A stretch of 64,000 nt of DNA, from positions 1-64,000 of the forward strand of contig JAKCWW010001102.1 in assembly GCA_026260175.1 (NCBI GenBank), written 5' to 3'. The stretch is from Reticulitermes lucifugus (taxonomy: Eukaryota; Arthropoda; Insecta; Blattodea; Rhinotermitidae). A program made the position numbers and the translations under genes. Shown piece by piece: positions 13,201 to 23,916 of the stretch. The notes under the pieces were generated by a model that was not told the DNA's origin, did no database searches, and worked only from the letters and a program-made list of their open reading frames with translations. Numbering within the stretch: the stretch's first letter is position 1; each line of letters begins with the position of its first letter.

Positions 13201-16200
13201 TAAAACGAAGAGACCGCCGGTTATAACAACGGACACATTCTCCTAAAGGCGATCATTTCGCAGCCGGTCACCATATCCTTCACGACTACTTCGACATCTT
13301 CGCGAAGAAACCTCTGCAGGGCGCTGTCCTGTGGTCGAGGGTCACGCATAATATACCCATAGCCCCGGTAGACCAGTCGGACCTCGAATACGTCATAACG
13401 GGTGACAGCGAGACCTATGTCGATCTCAACATACACATGATGATCAGAGGCAAACTCGTACATCCAGACGGATCCAACTTCGATTCCGACGACCGCACGT
13501 CGGTGGTGAACAACCTCCTACTATCCCTAATCTGTCAGTGCAGCGTCACTCTCAATGGCGTCAGCGTCTCCGCCTCCAAAAATCTGTACAACTACAGGGC
13601 GTAACTAGAGGCGTTACTGACCTGCTGGCAGGACGCTTCGCGCAGTCACCTCACCAACGCTTTTTTGTATGTTGTTGATGGGGATCGATTGGCGAAATAT
13701 CCGCCCTCAGAATCGTCCAACCGCGGATACCACGCCCGCTGGAAACTGACAAGTTAGAGTTACGAATTTGAATTGCACGGTCGCATTCAAGGCGACCTGT
13801 TCAACGTGCCGCAGCTGTTCTTACCAGGCGTGCAGCTACAGATAAAATTCACCAAGGCCAAGAGCGACTTTTACGTCCTCAGTACGAAATCCGACGCTAA
13901 GGCCGTCTTTAAATTAAATTACGTGAAGCTCGTGAAACCGTCACCCAGCATCCAGCTCGCGCACGCCAAGGCTCTCGAGATAGTGACCCTCCGGTACGAC
14001 ATGACACAAGTGGCAAAAACGTCGTTTATTTTCGCCGACGGCTCAAAATCCATATTCATTGATAACGCGGTCTTGGGAACCCTGCAGAAACGTCTCCTCT
14101 TCTCGATATTGAAAAACTCTGATTTCACGGGATCTGAAAACACGAACCCCCTACGCATTCTATTACTTCAAACTGAATAATTTCGTAATGTACGTGAATA
14201 GTCGGCAGATCCCTTCCGGTTGCCTGTCTCTAAGCACCGCAAATATCAAGAACTCGACCATGGCCTATGAGAAGCTCTTCAGGGGTCTGGGCATATGCCA
14301 CGCGAAGAGGGGTCTCTAGATAATCACGAACACTACATGAAGTTTTAATTCAAGCTACTCTTCGATCTCACCCCCGACCATAGCGCCTATGAGGGACACA
14401 CCAGTCTGGCAGATAACGGGAACATACGCATAGAACTTAAATTTGACGTAGCCCTCTCGGACGCTTTGACCGTACTCTTGTATCTGGAATACACTAACGT
14501 GCATACAGACAGACTGAGAAACGTGAATACAGATTTTTAAAAAAGGATGAATACACTTCAGATAGACTGCTATTTGCGCGATCTGCCCACCGTCACGGGC
14601 GTCTTCGCCTCCGACCAACACTTCAAGCGGCATCAAGCGATCCGCGGTGCCGTGATCGAAATCACGGATATTCACACCGAATCCGGTACTCACTGGCTCG
14701 CCGTCTATCTCTACCGACGTTCCCAAACCGGCTACTTTTTCGACTTATACGGACTCTTCCCATACGTCCCGGCCATTCGGGATTTCCTCAGGCACAACTG
14801 CACAGTCCGGTGGACTCATAACACGCGCCAACTGCCAATAATCAGCTAAAGAAAGTCTTAGAGGAGGTCACTGCAGGATGCTCCCATCTGTACGCCTACG
14901 GGGAAGACAAGTGCGCATTCCTCTCAGACCTCATTGAATGTGGAGGATTTCCACTGCCCCGCCCCGACCAGCTGAAACAGAAATATTCCTGCTGCTTTTC
15001 CTGCCACAAATTCAGTTCCGTCCAATGCGCAAGCAGACAAGCGCACGCCATGTTCAAATGGTTCGTATACCACTTGCAGGCAAAAAAAACGTCAAGTGTT
15101 CGCCTGAATCTGAACGCCATACAGCCTCATGTGTTCCAGCTAGAAAAAAGGGCGTGCAGCCGCACTATCACTGGTCGACACAGAAAATGCCGTCCGGAAA
15201 GAACTTGAAGCTGGTCAAGGGACAGCAGCACAGGCGACGCGCTAAATGCCAGGCCGTCGGCGGCGGCAGCAGCAGCAGCCAGCCGAAACTTCAGCCTCGG
15301 AGGGTCCTGCTACGTCATCTCTACTTTCTAAATCCAGAGCACACCAAGTACGTGAGTGTAGGTTTCTACCCCGACCGCGATTACCAGGCCTGCGTCGAGT
15401 TCGGCGCAGCGAAGAAGGAGCCGGCAGTGCTGACTCCGTCTTTACTGGCCACCCTGTCGTTTCACCTGCCTAAACTCTGCGAGCATCTCTGAAAGCAGGG
15501 ACCCCACAGGTGCAACGAATTGTCTTTCTGTCTTCAGACCGTGACAGAAGTCGAAGCGGCGGCCAAGATGTCCATGGACCGAAGGTCCATAACTGTCAAA
15601 GTCGGCGAACTGAATTACTTGCTCCTGAACCTGCCGACTTTGGTCCATCAGCTGAAGCGATATAGAATGGCCGAAAAAGACGTGGGTTAATATGTACAGA
15701 GTGCGGCAGGCTCCGCCGCTTTCGTAGAGCCAAAGGAGACCGCTTGTTTATTCGTGCAGTATGACGTGTTATTCGCGGAAATTACAGGAAACCATTAAAT
15801 CTCTTTTCCCCCCTTTTAAGTTGTGTATATACGTGAAGCCGATAGTGACTGCTCTGTGTGTGTGAAAAAACTATCAATTGTACCAAGCAACATACACAGT
15901 TATGTAATGCATTTCACTTCATACATATTTCTCTTGTAACCAGGATTCATAGACAGTTGTGTGTGTGTATTGCATATCACTTCGTATATTCTCATGTACG
16001 CATATTAATAAAACAAAAAATAAGAAAAGTTACTATTGGGTACCTATTGAAAACCACTTCATGTAACCTAGGGGTGCATATCACTTCTTGTATTCTCAGA
16101 TAAGAAATATGCAGTATGTATATAAATATATATATATTTATATACCGTCGCGCGAATGTACGTTGACCTGAACAGAAAAACAGCTGATATCTAGCTACCT

Positions 16201-19200
16201 TCCTTCCAAACACGCCAATATCCTATAACGGCATCTCACTCGCACACAGACTGTACTGGCATCTTTTATCCTAAACAGCTCTCTCTCTCTCTGTCTCTCA
16301 AACCAACACGCGAATCACGTTCCTCGCATTAGTGCAAACTTGACGTTAAATTACCCTCACAAAAATTGGGCCGCCGTTCACTCTCAGCACACTCGACGAC
16401 GTCGACGTCTCGCTTGGCGTCTCGCTGCAACACAGCTGTCTGTTTGTTAAACCCCATCTTAAAACACCCCCGCCGCCACCACCACCGCCCCCAACCTCCA
16501 CCAACACCACCTTACACACTTCCTTACGTTAGGGGCGTCGAGAGGCCTGGCGTCGTTGCCATATTCAACTTATAACCTACATACCCCACACACAAACGCT
16601 CCCACACTTCCTTAAGTTAAGGCGTCGCGACGCCTAACACACACCAACACTCTCACACATACGTTAAGGCGTCGACTAGCCATAGCTGCCCTATTAACTA
16701 TCTCCCCCCAAGGAAAACATCTGGGTGCGCACCTGGTCAAATGTGTTAAATAGCCCAGGTCTTTGAGTCCATGCCCGGTCACAGTTATTCGTGTAAGAAA
16801 CACAGGCATGAATACAATTATTGTTGAGATGATATGTATCTGAGAAATTATGTTTGTAGTGCAGGTTAAAAGATTTTGTATTTTACCCGACGACGGGGAC
16901 AGATCAAACTTCAGAAACTAGAGGTTTTACCAACGGATGGGGCAATTGAATAGACAAATATGTCATTATAATAGGGCACTATAATCACTCTTATCTCTTG
17001 TGATATCCAGGCCACTGGATTGTTCAATATTGCCACACTGAACGTTCTATGGAGAATGATTGCTGGTGCCCGATATGCGCGAGACGACGCTGAAATGCTG
17101 ATGCTTCTAGAGAAAACGAGACTTCTGTTCCGGTCTGGAAGTGCCGGTGGAGGTATTGGTGGTGCATTCCCCATCTTAACGAAAATTGCACCGGTATTTT
17201 CTGGTTATGCCTTAATGATGTCCACCACTTCAGATTTGCAGGAATTTTTCAGAGTAAGTGTTGGCATTTCAAATTTCACTGTAACGTTTAAGTTGTCTCA
17301 CAATAGAATCTGAAACTTAAGAACTGCTAATAAGAAATATTGGCTTTGGATTCTGAGGCACTTCACGCACTCACATCTTATTTCCTTAAGCGTGGTTTTA
17401 TTAATTACCTTCCATGTTTCTATAAATGATCTTATAGATCCGTTTTCAACAGAAAGTCGAAAAATCTCCCAACTATTATGAACTTCGAAGATTCATTCTC
17501 GTTTTAAGAACGTATCCTGAGTTACTTGAACTCAGTAAGAGCTCTAACACCACATATTTTAGATCTACATATTATTCTCTCATTGAAGTCTTTACGTCCC
17601 TTTTCAACAGATATTCTGATCGAAATACTAATTGCACTTTCATTCTGCCCCCTGCATGCTCGGTGTACTCCAAATCATCCTATTTGTTTTAACCAATGCA
17701 AATGTATGATAGAGTCTAGAAATAAATAGAAACATTTTTCAGCATAACCTCTACGGTGCATTATAATCTGTATGATTGAACACAGTAAAGCTTAACTCAG
17801 TTCCTTAATAATTTTCAGAAATCCATAAGGGAACACGAGAAAACTATTGATGAGAATAACGCAAGAGATTTAATTGATGTGTACTTAAGAGAAATGAAAT
17901 TACAAGGCAATAATCCGGCCTCAACATTCACAGGTAAATAAATACTCGTGTGTTGTAACGCAAAATGGCAGCATAGTTGCTGAAAAAAAACTGCTTCTTT
18001 GTTTAGTTCAACTTCAAATAAAAGTTTTCTTTACGAGTTCAAATTTTGTTTTGTATGTTTGGGCGTACGCGATTTTGTATGAAGTCGCTGACTCGAGAAT
18101 TTGAACTTCACACGGTGATCTGTCTAGTTATTACATCTTACGAACCTTTCCTGTTTTAACACCAACCACGAGAGGGGCTTAGTTTAGACGTTGGGCTAGT
18201 TTCTCTCTATCACAACATGCTCCTCCGCCACACGGCTGCAACGCCTCTATCGGGCGAATACCTTAACAGGAGTGGTAGGGTTATAACAGGAAAAATATTT
18301 GATCTGTAGGACTCACCCTACTGTAAAGATTGTAGTCGACTGTTCTTTCGAAACGCCTTTTCTTTCGTCTTTACTCAGAAGACTACAATATGAAAATTAA
18401 CCATGACGGGAACATCAGATGTTACAATATTTTACAAAAGCACAAAATTGTTATAAATTTAACTATGTGAGGAATTTTATTACTTGTAAAAAATTAAATT
18501 CTTGACCTAGGTTCTCAGAACAAATTCTTTGAACAGCACTCTGCAGCCATAGTTTGGAAAAATGAAATTTGTAAACTTTTAAGTAGCAAAATTATTCACT
18601 TTGGCTGAAAGATATCACACTTTGTTTTATAGTGCAATACCCTGATTTCTGTAAGTTTGTAAGTTTACTTATTTATAAATGCTACATAAATTCAGCCATA
18701 GTCCCTTAAGAGCTGCCACGACAGCTTAGTGCAACGTATCTCCAAAATCACAATTTATAACGAGTCTCATACATATCACTCGACAATCTGCAATGTCTGA
18801 AGGGCTCCAAGTGTGGGATTTTCGATGGACAAGCGGTTTTGGGTTGAGGCTCGCTATACCCTAAATATCCACCAACAAGTTTATGAACTATTGCATTACT
18901 ACGTCTCTGAGCGGAACCCATCCATTACTGCATTGCTGCGGCATTGATATAAAATAAGGATCAATACTTAACAACCAACTAAGTGCACATTCACTTGAAA
19001 CTATTTTATAGTTTATTAAATTCTCCTAAATTCTCCTACATATGTTTCGGTCTACTTACAGACCATCTTCAGGGGGTCACAAAATACACTTATTTCGCAT
19101 CCATATGTTCAGTTTGTTCAGACCTAGACATTACAATCTGTGTATTACATGTACGTTTCTTTCTTTTGCCGCCTTCAGAAGAAGGGCTCATAACGATCTG

Positions 19201-22200
19201 CCTGGACTTGTTCACTGCCGGAGGAGAAACCATGTCCATGTCTCTAGGCTTCTCCCTTCTGTACATGCTGGTGCACCCGAATGTCCAAAAGGCGGTGCAG
19301 AAAGAGTTGGATGCAGTTGTGGGAAGGGACAGGAGACCCACTCTTCAAGACAGAGCAAGGTGAGACAGTACTAGTAAAAGTAGATTGGAAAGTATTTACC
19401 CATTTCGCGCTGAAGGTTTCGTGCTGTCTACAAGCATCCTCTGCTGTTCCTCTTACATATTTGGCCTTGAGATTTAGCTGTTTATTTGAAATCATAATAT
19501 ATGGTGTTTATCTGACCCGTACGTTAGTTCTTAGTGTACGACCTTATATACCAAATATAACTGAAGTCTGGTGATTAGTTTTGGAACCCGTATCGAAATA
19601 TAGTTATAAGTCAGATTAACCTGATAAAAGACATAAAGTCGAAACCATGTCACAAATGAGGACTAGTAGTAAAGTCATAGTCGCGCATGCGAAGGGGAAT
19701 CGAAAAATTGGACGGTCCATATGATGCCTATACCAATGTAGACGTTTTTGAATCGAGATGCACTTTGTGGAATATGCTGCAGAACAGTGGGATAATGGCA
19801 ATTATGCAAGTAAGAAGACTGAGGCAGACGTCTAAACCGAAGCCATCGTCTACTGAGCTACAACGGTGATCATGTATGTAATGTGTTACAAGGAAAATTA
19901 TGATAATTAACTGGCTGGAGCGTAAGCGATTACGACAGCTATAAATTGTGCAATTGCAAAAGCAATATCAAGTGCAGATAAAACAACATCTTGTAACAAC
20001 CTTAGCTAAATTAACCCGATCTGAAGATTCAGGTATTCTGGGATGTGACGCTGTGTTTTTGGGTGCGTGTTTCCCGAAACTTCGAAGAGAGTGCCCCAAT
20101 CTTCCAGGGATCAGCAGTCAAAGAGGAATATGAAACTCTGACATATTACAAACCTGTCTTAAAGTAACAACACGGTACAGCTTAACCTAACCTAATGTAA
20201 CGCCATCTAACATACCGTAACAATACTTGCCTTTTTCGAATGCCGGCGAATACTAACCCGGTTTAAGCGATATACGTGGAGCGTATTACACGTACTCGAG
20301 GAATCGAAGAAAAACATAACGCAATAATGCTCATAAAAAATAATATGCTTGGTAACAGAGTTATGTTATTTCGAATACCTGTCAGAAAGGGATGGGTAAC
20401 CGGGATCACATCGACCCTGACATGGATGTTTTTTTTCGACCGTGACCACGACCTGCCTTACGAAGGCAATGTTGCCATTTACTGGCAGAAGTGCATGTGT
20501 GCATTTTATGGTAATACTGAAAGAATGAAACAAAAATTCAAGGTGCAGAGCTGCACAGTAGCTAATAGTCTCAGTGCAGTTGCCTTAACAACCATGAAAG
20601 GCGGTGTGAGGATTGAAATAGGGATACTGTCTGACAGCTGGAATTTGATTTTAGGAAATAAGTGGCTCGCGTATATTGATACCTACATAGGATCTTAGGA
20701 CCGTGACGCCGTTTAGATTGGTAGATGTTCAGTAGCGTATCGGGGTGGTTCAGAAGATACATACCGCCGAATCATTATTGCATATTTACCAAAGCAAAGC
20801 GTCACACACCAGAAAATACTCTTCAAGTTTACAGCAATGGTTACCTCAAAAGTGACACTGACTCTTACAAAATGTAACAAAGATGACATTCACCGTAGCT
20901 ATATTATTCATTTTCAGCTTACACTACACAGAAGCTGTACTGTCAGAACTGATTCGAGTAAGTTCCGTTGCACCAGTGACACCCCCACATCGTGCCACTC
21001 AGGACACAAAACTTAATGGCTACTTCATCCCTAAGGTTTGTATTCACGGTAGTGTACTTTGGCAGTTTGGCCTATGGTGTTTTATGTGAGTATTAAGTTT
21101 ACGGCCTTCTGGGACGTGTAGCGTTTTAGTTTTGTAGGCACGTAACAATGTTTTTGGGCAACCTGATGATTCCAACTTCAGGTCATACCTTCTACTCTTC
21201 GGGTGTAGGCAGCTGGCTAAACCGAAAAGGTTTTACCCCATCTACCACACTGTAGGGCGTCATGTTCCAGAAGACATGTTTTGACCTTTAGCCTAGTTTC
21301 TCCAAGGTATCCTATTTTAAACATTTTTAACTAACAGTTCTTTATTCATGAACTTGTATGTGAACGTTAATTCACTATCGTCTCTCGCTTTCGCAGTATT
21401 TAATTTCGTACTGCCAATAATGCCACATTGATGGGCAAAGTACTAGCAATATTGAAGCCATATTATTGCCACTTTCTTACATAACATACTTGAAGTTACT
21501 CAGACTAAACGGTGTCACATCCTTGGAGCGATTTTAAGTATGTGTCTTAAGTTTGACATAAATTATCTCCAATTTTCAACCTGTCGATATAATACTGAAT
21601 TCCAGTATCTACACACTAGATTTCTTACTCCCAGATACAAGTAATACACATCATATATTACGTCTGTACGTCTGTGCTTTCATTAGTTGTATATCATGTA
21701 AATCGCATGAAGAGAAAAGTTAATATCTGCTTTTTAACTTGACTGAGAAGATAACCGCTACGTCACTGAAGTAGTACATCACTCCTCAATAAATCAGAGC
21801 TATGTGGCACCGTATTAAGCAATTATAATCAAGCACAAAGTGATAGGAAATAATTATTTGTATTTTTTCCTCTTTAACCGACATGAAATTTTTATTTATG
21901 AGGAGCACTATTATATTTAGACCATAAATGCAGTACTTGCATTTATGTCGCAAATTGCTGTGTCGGTTACTTTGGTCCGATTATAACCGAAACTGAATTT
22001 GGTTCCAGACGTTAGTAATAATTCCTAGTAGAATCTTACAATTCCACAAAAATCCGTCCAATCGGAATCGAGTTGTTACATGCGGAGAGACAAATACGAC
22101 GAAGATATCAGTCGTGTTAGGCAATTTGTTTGCTAAAGCGCATAAAATTGCTTCTGCAGATTGCGAAGGTGTACACTGACCTGAGATATGTCAGCACAGC

Positions 22201-22999
22201 TGTCGCTGATAAATTTGGTTATAATCGTAGGCAAGTATCAAGATAGAAATCAAGTAATCTGATTAAAAATGAGAAATGTAATAACAGCCAATGTTATCAA
22301 ATGTTCCTTAGTGGAATTACTTTCACATCAATTTAAATATTACACTGATTTTAATACATCTTCCTGAATTAGGGTGTGACATTTTTTCCATACAAAAAAC
22401 TGTATAATGTAATAAGTACATCAGTGCGATTCGGTCGTCAGTAACCTAGCATGTAAAGTCGGAGACCCCCAGAGTTGACCAATCTCTGCTAAAAATTACG
22501 TCATAGTAAAGCTTCATGAACTATGCTGACGACGTGCAATTGGTTCTCCATTTTCTAGATTAATAAAAAATATTTATCTCATCGTTCTTCTTGAATTATT
22601 TAGTTGTATCACAAAATATTGCTGTAACTAGATAGGCGCAGGCCTATTTTTCTCATATTGTTTCATTTTCAACAGGACTCGATGATAATGGTCAACCTGT
22701 ACAGTCTGTTCCAAGATCAGGAACACTGGGGTGATCCTGAGGTCTTCAGGCCTGAAAGATTTCTGGATGCTGATGGAAATTACGTTAAAGATGACTGGAT
22801 GATTCCGTTTGGTGCTGGGAAGAGAGTGTGCATTGGTGAAGTGCTGGCACGCAACACTGTTTTCTTATTCTTCACGTCACTTCTTCAAGCGTTCTGGTTT
22901 AGTCTGCCTGAAGGTGACCCTGAGCCGTCACTGGTGCCCCTTCCAGGATTTACTATTGCTCCTGCGCCATTCAGAGTAAAGGCTACGAAACGATTCTGA
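6077..22999 (+). CDS. Cytochrome P450 gene 1 (CYP2 clan, CYP15/CYP305-like), 8 coding exons, 487 aa
   Basis: Coding exons: 6077-6161, 7958-8197, 9511-9668, 17011-17253, 17819-17933, 19179-19359, 20918-21035, 22676-22999, all with GT/AG borders; the frame stays open to TGA at 22997. Residues 1-20 form a membrane anchor, followed by hinge KPKNFPPG. The C-helix has W118/R122 (WVEQR), the I-helix AGGET at 294-298, the K-helix ExxR at 351-354, then FRPERF at 404-409 and haem loop [10 protein letters not shown] with Cys432. All catalytic landmarks are present and the length is normal for a microsomal P450, so it looks functional. The family predicts an ER haem monooxygenase. The CYP15/CYP305 placement rests on remembered motif similarity ([22 protein letters not shown]), so the substrate is not known. 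The ATG follows an acceptor at 6060. The exon 3 donor (GTATTT) is weak, and intron 3 is 7.3 kb. Confidence 0.93.
6580..6830. repeat. Hairpin repeat with hammerhead-like motif, intron 1 of gene 1
   Basis: A minus-strand motif at about 6668-6721 reads CCCTGACGATGACC...GGCCGAAATATTTAGGAG. That is a CUGANGA core, imperfect stem II, GAAA, and a downstream GGA-UAA able to pair with UUA-UCC upstream as stem I. To its right, 6740-6777 and 6790-6825 form an imperfect hairpin around ACTTATCTT/AAGATAAGT. It is probably a decayed Penelope-type foldback. Confidence 0.45.
6967..7285. repeat. Microsatellites (AT)n and (CTA)n(ATA)n
   Basis: An AT-alternating tract sits at about 6967-7001. A compound trinucleotide run, CTA repeats changing to ATA repeats, sits at about 7208-7285. 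They lie in intron 1 of gene 1. The short leucine/isoleucine-rich open frame across the second tract is an artefact of the repeat. Confidence 0.85.
7560..7585. repeat. Short (GAT)n(AAT)n microsatellite
   Basis: A run of GAT triplets followed by AAT triplets in intron 1 of gene 1. Confidence 0.7.
7638..7925 (+). mobile_element. tRNA-derived SINE, family 1, copy a
   Basis: The head reads like a serine/leucine-type tRNA relic: box A GTGGCCGTGCGGTCTAAGGC and box B GGGCTCGAATCCCGCC. A conserved body follows (GTGTTGTGTGTTGTC, GGGCCGATCCCTCGTCCAG, AGGAGTCCTACCGAG, GTGCAACAATA) and then an (AAAG)n-rich tail. The same body recurs at 40303-40578 and, inverted, at 25483-25705. It ends about 30 bases before the exon 2 acceptor of gene 1. 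Confidence 0.85.
8560..8760 (+). repeat. Penelope-like terminal fragment with hammerhead-like motif
   Basis: At 8676-8715 the motif GACCTGAAGATGTC...GGTCGAAACATGG gives CUGANGA and GAAAC flanking a weak stem II. The surrounding sequence style (TAATTATTAATAAC, ACAATAAAGTAAGAG) resembles the other hammerhead-bearing repeats here. It lies in intron 2 of gene 1. Confidence 0.4.
10051..10191. repeat. Tandem 16-mer array inside the MULE left end
   Basis: Eight to nine copies of a 16-base unit close to GGATAAATGCTCACAC run head to tail. The array continues the degenerate units that make up the left TIR. The right end shows only the TIR part, so the element is asymmetric. Confidence 0.85.
10622..11196. 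other. Assembly gap (575 N)
   Basis: Run of N inside the MULE-type element. Open frames spanning it are meaningless. Confidence 0.99.
11305..11350 (+). repeat. Truncated hammerhead-like scrap in the MULE interior
   Basis: CAGGTACCTGACCGAAACATGTCGGG keeps a stem II-like palindrome, GAAAC and a following GUC, but the CUGANGA part is not evident. It may be the 3' edge of a nested Penelope-type repeat cut by the gap. Confidence 0.3.
11650..11745 (+). repeat. Dispersed repeat, copy 2 (partner at 2325)
   Basis: Resembles 2325-2420 over about 95 bases, starting immediately right of the MULE target duplication. The family is not recognised. Confidence 0.5.
11925..12110 (+). repeat. Common insect dispersed repeat, copy 1
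   Basis: Conceptual reading in one frame gives a degraded GRLDGPQ-like string followed by a CTRSS-like end. This resembles the WIGGWVGPRAGLDAV-type reading seen in many arthropod repeat copies. A clearer relative is at 61040-61165. It is a repeat recognised by style, not a gene. Confidence 0.35.
12936..13226 (+). pseudogene. Polinton part: small basic capsid-associated protein relic
   Basis: A short lysine/arginine-rich product with the [18 protein letters not shown]-type start seen in the small basic virion proteins that precede the capsid gene in Polintons (compared to adenovirus pVI or pX). It is part of the fossil element and is not a host gene. Confidence 0.6.
13230..14340 (+). pseudogene. 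Polinton part: major capsid protein relic (double jelly roll)
   Basis: Conceptual pieces across this stretch resemble the Polinton major capsid protein (F54H12.2-like). They include a block with [14 protein letters not shown], a block around [18 protein letters not shown], and [12 protein letters not shown]. The relic is broken. It is a fossil of the virus-like element, with no sign of host use. Confidence 0.7.
14547..14890 (+). pseudogene. Polinton part: adenovirus-type protease relic
   Basis: The reading resembles the Polinton maturation cysteine protease: a GTHWLAVYL-like block followed by [10 protein letters not shown]. It follows the capsid relic in the order expected for Polintons. Broken fossil. 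Confidence 0.7.
15220..15800 (+). pseudogene. Polinton part: downstream ORF relic
   Basis: A block reading [22 protein letters not shown] and LPKLCEHL resembles a conserved uncharacterised protein often found beside the capsid genes in insect Polintons. A further similar block continues to about 15.8 kb. Broken fossil; the function in living relatives is not known to me. Confidence 0.5.
15905..16110 (+). repeat. Three spaced copies of a short motif
   Basis: GCAT-TCACTTC followed by a TATTCTC-like end occurs near 15908, 15972 and 16077. These spaced imperfect copies may be the non-coding tail of the Polinton or an unrelated low-copy repeat. Confidence 0.35.
16520..16710 (+). repeat. Imperfect repeats of a GTTAAGGCGTCG motif
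   Basis: Three similar blocks, each with (A/C)GTTAAGGCGTCG and a GCC-rich follow-on, occur near 16525, 16615 and 16665 within a proline/arginine-coding-like C-rich stretch. No known family is recognised. Confidence 0.35.
18147..18294. mobile_element. Small MITE candidate in intron 5 of gene 1
   Basis: The two ends are inverted repeats of about 17 to 20 bases, TTTCCTGTTTTAACACC on the left against GGGTTATAACAGGAAA on the right, about 148 bases apart. No clear target duplication is visible, so the superfamily is unassigned. Confidence 0.4.
19033..19079 (-). ncRNA. Hammerhead-ribozyme-like motif, intron 5 of gene 1
   Basis: The minus strand reads CCCCTGAAGATGGTCT...AGACCGAAACATATGTAGG. The CUGAAGA core is followed by a 5-bp stem II (GGUCU/AGACC), GAAAC, a tiny CAU/AUG stem III and GUA. 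Stem I pairing is weak (CC/GG). It ends 100 bases before exon 6. Probably a decayed Penelope-type ribozyme. Confidence 0.45.
20276..20698 (+). other. Unrecognised 140-codon open frame in intron 6 of gene 1
   Basis: An open frame of 140 codons starting [13 protein letters not shown]. No domain, signal peptide or membrane segment is evident. It sits on the coding strand between exons 6 and 7 of gene 1, with no splice-site support. It could be a fragment of an unidentified transposon protein or chance. Confidence 0.2.
22038..22130 (+). repeat. Fragment of the 530-bp dispersed repeat family
   Basis: AAAATCCGTCCAATCGGAA, then ATGCGGAGAGACAAATACGACGAAG, then a TCAGTCG-like end. It corresponds to the right third of the fuller copies at 38707-39243 and 29786-30319. 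It lies in intron 7 of gene 1. Confidence 0.5.
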
Positions 23000-23072
23000 A
23001 CTGACTGAGCTAGTAACAATGATTGTAGCAACATGACTCTTCTGTACTGTGTAATACTGAAAGAGTGATGCA

Positions 23073-23078
23073 AATAAA
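23073..23078 (+). terminator. Polyadenylation signal of P450 gene 1
   Basis: AATAAA lies 74 bases past the stop codon of gene 1, a usual position for 3'-end formation. Confidence 0.7.
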
Positions 23079-23179
23079 TACAGTTTGCTGTACCATCATT
23101 ATAAAATATATTTTGAATTCAAGCCTGTCTTTCAGTTTTAACCTTCTTGTAAGTTCGTGTTCCTGAAAATACTTTTCTT

Positions 23180-23415
23180 TCTTCATGAACCCCGATTTTT
23201 GGAGGATCATAGCCTTTGTTGGGAAATCCCAACAGGCTTCGCCCGTTTGTGCTTCTATTACAAATTACTTCAAAGGCGAAGAGAGTGTGGATCATTGGTG
23301 GAATGTTACTGACAGAACAAAGCCGAACTGCTCGGAAAGAAGTCTGTCCCAGAGCCACTTTTTCGAATGCAATCTCCACATGGACTGGCCCTAGCTTGAA
23401 CTCGGGCAACTGCAG
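23180..23415 (-). mobile_element. SINE family 2, diverged copy
   Basis: On the minus strand it has GCCAGTCCATGTGGAGATT, then GTGGCTCTGGGACAG and a CTGTCAG...ATTCCACC segment. This matches the order of blocks in the clearer copy at 25862-26130. The tRNA-like box B is eroded. It lies 100 bases beyond the end of gene 1. Confidence 0.6.
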
Positions 23416-23916
23416 TGGGACGCCGGGGACTTAACACACGGGTCATGGTACAGAGCAGTAGTGGTCATCTAAATTATATCGGCCTGTACAACTGAAGTTC
23501 CTACCTTACAAAGGAGACAGTCCTTCTCTATTAAAAAATACGAACTCGTTAGTGCTATTTACGGTATTATTCGCTGTCTTTTGAGAATAATCCGAAACAC
23601 ATAACTACAATATGTGACAAAAAGCAGTTCCTTCAAGTTGCAGTAGATGGTATATATATATATATCGTATATAACAAATAATGTGATTTAACAGTTAGTA
23701 ATACAGTTAGTTTGCTTAATTTATTTTTCTAAATCAGTGACATTCAAGTTTCCGCAGCCTACTTTCCGTTGTTCCGTAAGCACATTTCCTTTATATTGAA
23801 ATTGCTGACTATAAGGGTTGCCCCGTAAGTCCAGTCTCACAAGAAACATATCATTTTTTGTTGCAGGTAGAATAATATATATACGTGTATATAGTGTGTG
23901 ATAAAACTGAAATGTA

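Larger units (their letters stand above)
12936..15800 (+). mobile_element. Polinton (Maverick) fossil, capsid-module fragment
   Basis: Three to four neighbouring relics in one orientation match the virion module of Polintons: a small basic capsid-associated protein, a major capsid protein of the type often annotated F54H12.2-like, an adenovirus-type cysteine protease, and a further protein commonly found beside them. DNA polymerase B, integrase and packaging ATPase are not seen, and no terminal repeats were located, so the limits are approximate. The element is broken, with about half a dozen or more breaks, and looks old. Its G+C-richer composition stands out from the surrounding intron 3 of gene 1. 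Confidence 0.8.

Noticed and set aside
20175-20200. CCTAACCTAA, like the insect telomere repeat; also AGGTTAGGTTAA near 55313
   Set aside because: Only two repeat units each; expected by chance and not an interstitial telomere array.
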